Assembly: GCA_038501625.1 (NCBI GenBank)
Contig: JAZAYU010000008.1
Span: 5,518,938-5,582,937 of the forward strand
DNA length: 64,000 bases
DNA from: Corbicula japonica
Taxonomy: Eukaryota > Mollusca > Bivalvia > Venerida > Cyrenidae
Reading direction: 5' to 3'
Part shown: positions 1 through 9,589 of the stretch, one piece after another
Layout of the letters: each line of letters begins with the position of its first letter
How positions within the stretch are numbered: position 1 is the stretch's first letter
Program-made: the position numbers and the translations under genes
The notes under the pieces: model-generated
The model's database searches: none
What the model saw: only the letters and a program-made list of their open reading frames with translations
Told to the model about the DNA's origin: nothing

Positions 1-435
1 TCGCGTTAGGGGTCTTTCAAAGTTCCCTTTTTGTTCCTTGGCTAGACGGCGTGGAAAGTAATATGTATCTCCATTACCACCGGTGTCTTAACAAACCGAG
101 CCTGATTTTGATATTGATAGTGTACGTTGGCCATCAACGTTCTTTTCCCATCTATTTTAATATCACATTAGCATTGTATGTGCAGTGTGGCAGCTGCAAA
201 AGGTCTCACCGTTCATTCAATCAGGGATGTTATCTTTGAAGGTTGTTCAGCACGATACATTATACTGTATTTGAGTAAATACCGAGAAGCGCTCAACCAG
301 GGGGTAGGTGGAGTGGACAGTATATGCATTTCCATTACTGCCCACGAACAGGTTCAGTCTGACTGAGCCTGCAATATTTTGATAGTTGTCGTGTTCGGTA
401 GCTTTCAAAGTTCCGTTTCCATCTATTACGAGTAT
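1..435 (-). repeat. Dispersed repeat, three partial tandem copies
   Basis: Three diverged copies of one unit lie in a row, at about 1-45, 50-160 and 310-430. Each contains a version of the text around GTAGCTTTCAAAGTTCC and a CCATTACTGCCC segment. The same unit occurs in the opposite orientation at about 47380-47540, and a piece of it lies inside the LINE relic at 18480-18560. It has no coding potential and its family is not identified. Confidence 0.6.
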
Positions 436-1990
436 TCGAACAGATAAGAAAAGCAGTAAACACTAACATAACACTGCGAATAGAGAGCAGACACAGTTTC
501 TGCAATCTCACAGTATGTAAGATCAGGTGTATCCTCTCCCTGTTGGGAGTAGTATTTCGGTTTTTCGTTAAGCAATGAATTAGAATTTGAGTTTCGCTAG
601 TAACTAAGTCCTAAGTTACAATAACAGATGCTGCCCATTTGTTTTGAAATCCCTTGTGAATAAACTTGACAATAATAGTTGACTATGTTCAGACCGCCGC
701 TATGGGGTTATAAAATACTTTAAATTGTGAACCCGACCAGGTTTGAGACAGGTATGCAAGGATTGATCAAAAATTTAAAATAAGGTGTCTTGATGCTAAA
801 ATACACGGTAATTATGTTAAAATAGAGAGGTTGAGATTCAAGACGTGTACGGGTACGTGTAGTAGATATTTCTGTGTTTTACATCATCAATACATGTGTA
901 GATAAAATTTACTACAAGTCATTTTACATGTTATCTCCGTGTACAGAATGTTCTACACGTACGCTAAGTACTTGTAGATTGCTGCTAATTTATCTGTTAA
1001 AATATCAGGAAATGACTTTGGCCATAGTTAGTATATATCTTTGTTCCTTACTTGTTGTATACAGATTCAACGAAATCAACGTCGGTTATTTCCGAAAAGT
1101 AAAAGTTAAGGCTGTCCCTAATTTTGATCTTATATCAATTTCCTGTTCAATATAAGATAAATTTATGATATATATCTATTGGTTTCGATAAAAATGTATC
1201 ACATAAACATAACAAAATAGAAAAAGAATCATGCTTAAGAGTTCTTACTATCCTTGGCAAGAAGTGAGTTTTACTTGACATTCCGTTTGAGATGTAAGAC
1301 GGGTACGCCTACGTGTACGTGTAGCGAAAATCATTTGGGTACTACTTCATCAAGGTATGCGTTTCTTAAATACAGTACAAGTCATTATACAAGTTATCAA
1401 CGTAAAAGGTACCTTCTACACGGAATTGAAAAACGTGTAATATTTATAGTCTATGTTGTATTTTGAAATACACTATATCTAAAATACTATACATTAAACG
1501 CCCAAATGTTAAGGCTTCACTTGTAGAATAAACCGAGTAGCAGACGCACGTCTTGTGTTTCTATTTCACTACAATGTGAGCACTACTACGGATTATATAT
1601 ACTTGTCAATAAGTAATCAATAACATCAAACATAACAGAGCAGTCTAGATCATCTAGACGTTCTGTCATTGATCAGTGTCACACTGCTCTGACGAACTCT
1701 AGAGACATCGCTATATAAAAAGTCTGACCGACAGGTGGCGCTTTTGTATGGTAAACAAATTCAAAATCAATCGCGATTTCTAATGAAATTTGTTAACAGT
1801 GCTTTAACAATATTTCTCCCACACTGGGCAAAGTGAAATTTAGGTAATATGATATCGAGCTACAAAATCAGGTATATGGTTTATAAACAAATGACGTTTA
1901 AGTACTTGCCTACCCCATTTTATATAAATGAATGCAAATATATGGCACGCCGTTGCTGCCTCTTCGTGATTATGGTTTTAGACTGTCACG
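436..1990. other. No gene seen; AT-rich intergenic DNA
   Basis: No convincing exon is visible. About 835-960 and 1285-1445 look like a diverged direct duplication, sharing GTACGTGTAG and a TACAAGTCATT(A/T)TACA segment. A small inverted repeat (CAGAGCAGT / ACTGCTCTG) lies near 1637-1692. Confidence 0.4.
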
Positions 1991-1994
1991 TTGT

Positions 1995-2512
1995 ATGGGT
2001 GGACGGGTGGTCCAGTGGTAACGCGTTGGTCTGCCAATCCGGAGGTCGTGAGTTCGAATCCCGAACACCGCACTGGAAATTTCTGTATTATACGTCTAGT
2101 GTTTCCCACCCAACTAAGTACTGGTTCACTTCCAGGAAGTAGAATTTCAGTGCGTGTATCGGTGCTATACACCGGGCACGTTAAAGAATCAGAGGGCCTC
2201 TTCGAAAAGAGCTATGGTATCGCACCCGGATTCCCTTTATCTGTATCTAAAAGCTATCTCTCTAAAGTTATCTGCATCTGTCAGATGTATTTGTATATAT
2301 ATAGATATATGTGCGTAAATACTCGGTGGTGGTGTTGATATATACTTCGCGATATCATGAATATGATGGTAGGGGTAACATACGTTGAATACAGCGATCT
2401 CCTACAATGGAGGTAAAAGAAAGTGTACATATACAAAAAACCTTATCCTCTGGTGAAGAGGAGTGCTCCTATGAATAAAGGAGGAAATTACAAAATACAT
2501 ACATACATATGG
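1995..2512 (+). mobile_element. tRNA-derived SINE with conserved central domain
   Basis: A tRNA-like head holds an A-box-like TGGTCCAGTGG near 2008 and a B-box GAGTTCGAATC near 2050. At 2154-2194 comes a central block containing GGTGCTATACACCGGGCAC, closely matched in the second SINE at 6001-6040. The 3' end is rich in ATAC repeats near 2498-2512. tRNA-derived SINEs with a conserved central domain (RUDI / MetaSINE-like) are known in bivalves. The family assignment is my inference, and the 3' boundary is approximate. Confidence 0.7.
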
Positions 2513-5500
2513 TATGGCAGTTATCAGTGTACGGTGATTGATAAAAAGAGAAGAATATCAAAATCTCTCTAACGGAAAAATGCAGTTCTTTCAAACTTTA
2601 CATAAATAAATCTATATGTTTATTATTTATACGTTTAGAAAAGTTAGAGCAGTAAAAAATAGTTTGACCTAAAAAATATCCCTACATTTTACAGCCAAAC
2701 ACAAAAACAAAGCAATACTAAACATCAAATTAAATGCCTTCCTCAGCTTACTTGAACACGCCTTTGGGCGCAATAATACAGTTAAAAATGCGTGTCGCCG
2801 TAGGATATGTTTTTTTCGATTTCCAGCTGACAGGGCGACAGTCTAAAAATAATTTTCACAAGACAACAACGGCGTTCCATACTAATGTCCTAATTACAAG
2901 CCTCGTTTTGGAGTGTCTGGTTTTTTAACGAACAATGTCTTCAGACGTACTGATCGCCATTGCGAAATCAGAGCGTCTGAATGATTGAGACTAGTAATAT
3001 TTACTGCCTTGTAGATCATGACTGCAATACAACGAAGAGTCACCTCCCCTGAATATTGTGATAATGATAATTTTTGACAACACTTTATTTTAATCACTAA
3101 ATTTCATATACATCGTTTACTTTTGTATTGTAAATTCGATACATGTTAATTGTATTTATCTAGCTATGTAAGATAATCTTTTAAAAATATTATATAGTCA
3201 TTAATGAAAATTTATATTTATGAATACATTTCCTGTTACTAATATTGAATAATGAAAATTCGTCTATTGTTAAAACCCAAATATATACAAGAAAAGATCT
3301 GATAGTGCTTATCATGTTCTTCTAATCATATCTTGTTTTAATGGAACTTTACCGACCGTTCCTGAATAACACGTTTTTATCTGTATTCATGTATATCTGT
3401 ATAATTTTGAATATTCTGTGAGCGTCAAACTTGGCTGAGACGAAACTTTGCGTTACCAAAATAAGAATTTGCGAAGTAAAATGTGTATTTGATATCTTCT
3501 CGTTAAATAATTTAATCAAAAAACATATTTAAATATTCTTGTCTGTCACGTGACTGTGAATGTATCGATAACGTACTATATTTTGAGGACTAAAATAGAA
3601 GAAAACCGAAAAGCATTAAATCTCACTTTGGAAAATTACAAGTACACGTACTATTACAAGTCGCTTTTCTCAAACGCTTTTCATAACAAGAAAAGTATAA
3701 CACAGATGTGTTATATGTGGACGACATTTAAAAGAGGTTAGATGTTGGGTGTAAGAGTTCATGCAGGTATTTTCATAGCACTAACCACATTGAATGAATT
3801 TGCTCTATTTAAATTCAACAGTATCTTTCAAAATTATTCTACCACGTACATGGCAATTCCTTTGGTACTTTCAGGATGAAAAATCTATACTAACTTTATA
3901 TATTCAGCATCTTGATCCAGGGGGGGGGGGGGGGGATGGGAGGGGATGGGGATGAGTCACAATTATTCTGAACAACAGAAAAAGACCTACAAAAAATGGT
4001 TATACAATAATTATTTACTTTATAGACAAGAAATCGCCTTCTTGTAAAACAGAAACCCACAAGAACCATCAATTTCAACATCAAAAACATTTGTAAACAA
4101 AGAACCATCATAATATAGGTCACATTCACGCGCCGAAAATCAAGTCATAGGATTGCCAATATTCGTAAACAGAACACAAACTTTAATATCATCCAAGAAT
4201 AACTATCTGAACAATGTCTCTTACTACACTCTTTCTATAACTGCTTACAACAATAAACTTTCAATTCGCATAATTAAAAGGAAACACCGACTCCTCGATC
4301 TATTTATATAATTTATACATGCATATATATTTATATTTATAGTTAAGGGGAGATAATTCAATTCAATATTTATATTTATATACTCAATTATAAATAGCTT
4401 GACATTGAACTTAAAGTGCATACAACATGGTTCCCGTTCATTACTCAACGATCTATATATAAAGCCGGGCCAGCTTGTTCTCAGCATTCGCTATAAACCT
4501 CTATTTAAAGCCGGGCCTAAACTCCCCTTCAGCCGGCCTAATTGTACTAAAGTAAATATACTCAAGTAATAGTTACATAGTAATAATATATTATGACCCA
4601 TCATTCGTCCAGAAAACAGTGTCGTGTACGTGAACTTGTAGCTTCAACGAAACTTTCACAGAATGACTGTCACCAAGTGCCCTGGCGCATATTTTCCGGG
4701 TTTTGTGATTTGATCATTTTTGAAAGAATTATGGGCCTTTGTTTTTTTCCACGTAATGTAATATATAAGGAAATACTCTTCTGTGTGCAACTCCTACATT
4801 TCTCAAGGGATTTCAACCAAACTTTTACAGAACTATAATTGTGAACTAAAGAATGTTCAGTATATAATGTTATGCCCCTGGTCGTTCGTCCATCAGTTCG
4901 TCAGCAATTTTGTGTCTCCTTTTTAAGTATTTATAAAAGGGAGAATACTCTGTTATTATAAAACTTTGTTTCTTTTCACATTATGCACATCTACTGACTT
5001 TAAAAACACATTTGCGCTCGGCCATCAGTTTGGAAAATGAAAACCTGATTTTGTGACTATTTCCTGTCACTTGTTTACAGTATCTTGACTGTGAACGACG
5101 ACTAAACCATATACAATCATTGATACTACTGTCCGCCATGTATTAGGTAATAAGTTGTGTCTTAGTACTAAATCATTTTGGAAGTATATACTTAAGAATT
5201 TATACCTTGATACTGTGAAGTATTTTCAACACGACTAAACTGGGATGGGTTCAGTTTTAGTCTTATATTCTTGAAAGTAATATAGCCATGTTAATCTGGT
5301 TTGTTTTAAAGTTAAAAAGTGCTCTGTTACACATCTGGCTTTGAGCTTTCGGAATTACAAGCCTATCGCGGAAATGAATTGAAACCATATACAGTTCTCG
5401 GACTACACCCTTCATGTTTCAAACACAGACTCGGAATGGAGTCAAAATGAGTAGCCCAGTTACTACAACCACTTCCGATCGACCTTATCAATTATTGTAT

Positions 5501-5883
5501 GAAAGAGGTCTGTTCAATCAAAAACAATAGAACCACTTTTGAAAACAATTAAACCACTTAAGCTCGAGTGTTATTATTGAACTTGTATAAAAATACATGG
5601 TGCATGTGCACGATTATACTTCGGTTTACCGGGCGCGATTAATCCGGACAAAATAGGAAATACATATTTATTATAATATGAAAAATATCACGTGAATTAA
5701 GGTCAAAGAATACAAAGAAATTATCTATTCGAACCGTTTCAAGTTGTATAAATTGCACCACTTTCAACTTTAAAGAATAGAGTAATTGAACCATACCTTT
5801 CCTTTGTTAATAAAGCGACTGTTTTTTACAACTTTTATTTTGATTGCATAAATAGATACAATAAATCATGCAAGAGTTCAAGA
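2513..5883. other. No gene seen; intergenic with minor repeats
   Basis: No supported exon. About 2640-2745 matches 42851-42960 (shared AAGTTAGA, GACCTAAAAAAT, AACACAAAAAC), so it is a dispersed repeat. A homopolymer of 16 G lies at 3920-3935, followed by G-rich sequence. TAAAGCCGGGCC occurs twice, near 4459 and 4505. Confidence 0.45.
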
Positions 5884-6166
5884 GCGGATCATTAGCTCAG
5901 TGGTGATCGCGTCTGCCTCCGAGTCCTGGGATCGCTGGTTCGATCCCCCGCTACTCCAACTAATAACAGTCTTTCGGAAGAGACGTTAAACCGAGGTCCA
6001 GTGTAGTGGTGCTATACACTAGGCACTTAAAAGAACCAGGGACAATTCTGGAATCGAAGAGTCCTCTCTATCTTGCATTATCCTCCAAAAAACCTAAAAT
6101 GACTAACATTCTTCTAGAGGCGTCGCTCATATGGGCTTCCTGTAACGACGATAAATAAAACTACAT
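5884..6166 (+). mobile_element. tRNA-derived SINE, near full length
   Basis: The tRNA-like head has A-box TTAGCTCAGTGG near 5891 and B-box GGTTCGATCCC near 5937. Its ends can pair over about 5 bp (AGCGG/CCGCT). The tail at 6001-6040 repeats the central block of the SINE at 1995, including GGTGCTATACAC. The 3' end is near ATAAATAAAACTACA. The head shows RNA polymerase III internal promoter boxes. I call it a SINE rather than a tRNA gene because of the shared non-tRNA tail and the poor anticodon stem. Confidence 0.75.
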
Positions 6167-7559
6167 TCCTTACTCTATATAGTAAAATAACTTTATTTTC
6201 CAAAAATAGCAAATAGATTATGTGCAAAGTTTAAACCAAATTAGCTGTTTTAAAACGAAAGCAGGAGATTATATTTTGTAAATATATTTTATTTTCAATC
6301 AAACAAGAGTTTTTCAATTATTTTTCCTTACCAGTGAAAGCTGTCCTACACTCCTACGGGATTGAACAAATAACATAAATGAATAAAATTTTGCATTGAA
6401 TAAAAATTTTCAGGATTTATTATCCCTACTTCTGCCTCCTTCCTGAAACAACACGTTTCTTTCCTACATTTTTGAAACTACATTTGTTGGCGGCGAATAT
6501 TTTAATATTTTTCGCATATATATTAACCGACGGAATTTCGATATTTTACTTATTTCTTTCTTTGTGTACCGGGTTTGGCAAATTAAAAGGCAGTATTAGG
6601 AACTGTTGGTTTTCTTTTTTAACTCAAGTTGTATAAATATAAGTTTACGTTTTGTTATGCATTTGCAGTAGGCAAATGTAAAGCTATTGACACTATTCGA
6701 TATTTTATCTTTGAACCATATTTATTTCTTGCTGTCAATGCACTTGTTTTACAAAGAAAACTTTGATCGCATTATCGATGCATGATTTTTCGCATTACTA
6801 ATTCAACTACATTTTCTGAAAATAGCAAATACAAATATGTTTAACACAATTTTTATCTAATCAGTCCGTTTTGAAACGGAGGAAGGGAATCGATTTTTGT
6901 GTGTTAATTAAATAGTTTTTTTAAGGAAAACTACAAAATAAGGTATTGTATGTTTCTTTTATTTAATTCTTTTCAGTGCAATGTTAACAAATAAAACTAT
7001 TACTGATAAACCAGGGGACTTTGACTGGTTCTGATCATTTATAGACGCATACATATAAACGAAACGCCCATTACTGTGTTTAGGACCTGATCCCTGACCG
7101 TATGCAATGCTTTCGTGCAAACATTGGCGGATGTAAAAGGTCTCCCCGTATATTAATATACTTTTGAATGTTAAAAAATAGAAATATTATGTATATAAAA
7201 CTTCTAAAAGGAGGTTAAGCGCCATGCTAATGTGTATGTAAATATCTAAGTCATTCGAGATGTCATTAGTATAATAACGTATTCTAGGCATTGTCTGAAC
7301 ATTTCCCTATTTAGAATTTTGATGGTTCGTCATATTTGCGCAGAAAGCGCACTTATATATATGTCGTGTCTGGTGTTTCTATTATGTCTGAAAGTTTGTT
7401 AGTTTGTTATGAATGAAAACAGGTAAAATAGAGAAAAAACAACAACAACAACAACAACAACAAAAAACAAACAAGAAAAAACGTCGCCACGCGCCGAAAA
7501 CCAGGTTTTCATTTAATTCTTATAATTTTGTTAAGAAAATATCGGTTGCATCTTGGAAT
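6167..7559. other. No gene seen; (CAA)n microsatellite
   Basis: AT-rich sequence without a supported exon. A short (CAA)n tract lies at about 7438-7462. Confidence 0.45.
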
Positions 7560-8190
7560 AAGCTACCCAAAGAAAGTTTGGTGTCAATAGATCACAGCTA
7601 ACCCAAGTAATAAGGAGAAACCTGAATTTTTATTTTTAGCAAAAGTGACATTGACCTTTATCACAGACACCTGGGTAGCAATCCTAAGTAGTGTCTTGAT
7701 ATAAGCTATCCACAAACCAAGGTTGGTGTCAATAGGCCAAAGCAAACTCAAGCTATTGAGCAGAAACTGAATTTCTATTTTTAGCAAAAGTGACCTTGAG
7801 CTTTATCACAGGTGCCAGGGTAGCAATCTCAAGCTGCATCTTAATATTAGATGCAAACACTAAGTTTGGCGTCAATATACCAAAGCAAACACAAGTTATT
7901 AAGGGAAAACTGAATTTCTATTTTTAGCAACAGTGACCTTGACCTTGATCACAGATATCTGGGAGGCAATCCCAAGCTGCCTTTTGATATCAGCTACTCA
8001 TATACTAAGTTTGGCATCAATAGGTAAAGGCAAACTCAAGTTATTGAGGGTAAGCTGAATTTCTATTTTTAGCAACAGTGACCTTGACCTTTATCACAGA
8101 CACCTGGGTAGAAATCCCAAGCTGCCTGTTGATATGAGCTACCCACAAACCAAGCTAAGCGTCAACAGGCAATTCGGCATCAACAGATAA
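7560..8190 (+). repeat. Tandem array, four units of about 145 bp
   Basis: The anchor GTGACCTTGACC recurs at about 7645, 7790, 7933 and 8078, giving periods of 145, 143 and 145 bp. Each unit also holds versions of CAAGTTTGGTGTCAATAGG and GCTGAATTTCTATTTTTAGC. Units differ by scattered substitutions, so the array is old or non-homogenised. It is non-coding and lies directly upstream of a second array and the OAS gene. Confidence 0.85.
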
Positions 8191-8199
8191 CATTCACAA

Positions 8200-8872
8200 A
8201 ATACTTAACAAAAATCTAAGTCAAAAAGGGGCATAACTTTGGCAAAACACAGTCAGGGGTTATAAACTTGACCTGATAATTGGTACTGTAATGTCAAACA
8301 ATTATGTTAAGTTTCAAAGCTATACCTTGAATGGTAACTGAGAAAAAGACAACCTTCACAAAAAATTAACACAATTTCTAAGGTTAAAAAGGGGCATAAC
8401 TTTGTAAAAATAAAGTCAGAGATTATGAAACTTGTTTTGATTATTGGTATTGAGATTTCAGACAACTATGTTAAGTTTCAAAGTTGTATCTTAAACGGTT
8501 ACTGAGAAAAACAACAACTTTCACAGAAAACTTAACAAAATTTCTAAGTGAAAAAGGGGCATAACTTTGTCAAAATACAGTCAGGGATTATGAAACTTGT
8601 CCTGATAATTGGTATTGAGATGTCAGACAACTATTTTAAGTTTCAAAGTTGTATCTTAAACGGTTACTGAGAAAAACACAACTTTCACAAAAAACTTAAC
8701 AAAATTTCTAAGTGAAAAAGGAGCATAACTTTGTCAAAATACAGTCAAGGAATGTGAAACTTGTCCTGATAATTGGTATTGATATGTCAGACAACTATGT
8801 TAAGTTTCAAAGTTGTACCTTGAATGGTTACTGAGAAAAACGCAAATTTCACAAAAAAACTTAACAAAATGT
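8200..8872 (+). repeat. Tandem array, four units of about 164 bp
   Basis: The anchor GGGGCATAACTTTG (GGAGCATAACTTTG in the last unit) starts at about 8228, 8391, 8556 and 8720. The unit is about 164 bp and carries TTAAGTTTCAAAGTTGTA and GGTTACTGAGAAAAA. The array ends in a CCGC-rich microsatellite at 8878-8917. It differs in sequence from the adjacent 145-bp array. Confidence 0.88.
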
Positions 8873-8877
8873 TGACG

Positions 8878-8917
8878 CCCACCCGCCCAGCCGCCCGCCC
8901 GCCCGCCCGCCCGCCCA
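8878..8917. repeat. (CCGC)n microsatellite
   Basis: Short run of CCGC/CGCC units at the end of the 164-bp array. The arrangement of tandem units followed by a GC-rich 4-mer run recurs at 62430-62474 as (GGAC)n, which suggests a common element structure. Confidence 0.8.
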
Positions 8918-9026
8918 ACGACATACCCCAATCTAACAAAATAAATCATGTTTTATATGCATATCTGTGTTGAACACTCTGATTAATACAACTGTTGGAA
9001 TGAGCTTTGTAGTGCAATTCTTTTTT

Positions 9027-9037
9027 CAGCTAAGAAC
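9027..9037 (+). promoter_or_regulatory. Probable splice acceptor before OAS start
   Basis: TTCTTTTTTCAG ends at 9029, eight bases before the ATG at 9038. This is a good polypyrimidine/AG acceptor, so the first coding exon probably follows a 5'-UTR exon. Alternatively coding sequence continues upstream, since the reading frame stays open through AAG AAC before the ATG. The upstream exon was not located. Confidence 0.55.
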
Positions 9038-9589
9038 ATGCGAGAATGTCCAGACTGTAAGGCGTCGGGATTTGGTAGTAGAGGAGAACTAAGAAATCAT
9101 CGTAAAATGACACATGGGTCTGTTACCTGTGATTGTGGGAGAACCTTTTTAAAAGAGGAATACATGGCCCAACATCGACGTGAAAGCAGAAAACATGGGG
9201 CCAACTATGTTCCGGACTATGGGTCTTCGGGATTGGGTAGTACAGGAGCACGAAGACGTCACCGTAAACAGACACATGGGTCTGTTATGTGTGATTGTGG
9301 AAGAGCTTTTCTGAAAGAGCAACACATGGTCCAACATCGCCAGCAAAACAGAAGACATAATCCAGGAAGAGCGTTTCCTTCCATGCTCGGCGCATCTGGT
9401 ATTTCTCGAGCGCTTGGAGGTTTACATTTATCAGTTGACCTGTATGATCAAAAGTCTGAGGATATCGGGGGCTATATAGCCAGTAATATTCAGGCTGACA
9501 CACATTATCTCGGATGTTGTGGCGAAGTTATCAACATGCTAGTTAGAAAGTTACACCAACTGGAGGTCACGCCAAGACGTATTATAAAG
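9038..9589 (+). CDS. OAS exon 1: zinc fingers plus start of core
   Basis: 552 bases, ending in phase 0 at AAAG/GTACAT. Residues 1-184. Finger 1 is C4-C7-H21-H26 and finger 2 is C31-C33-H46-H53. Finger 3 keeps H75 and H80 but has V58 and Y61 in place of cysteines. Finger 4 is C85-C87-H100-H107. Every ligand position of fingers 3 and 4 is exactly 54 residues after its partner in fingers 1 and 2. Residues 120-184 match the N-terminal helices of OAS that precede the catalytic motif. Confidence 0.88.

Noticed and set aside
8878..8917. CCGC run considered as a CpG island promoter for the OAS gene.
   Set aside because: It is a 40-bp simple repeat at the end of a tandem array, and the same arrangement occurs away from genes at 62430.
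9285..9503. Minus-strand frames opposite OAS exon 1.
   Set aside because: Antisense shadows of the spliced plus-strand gene.
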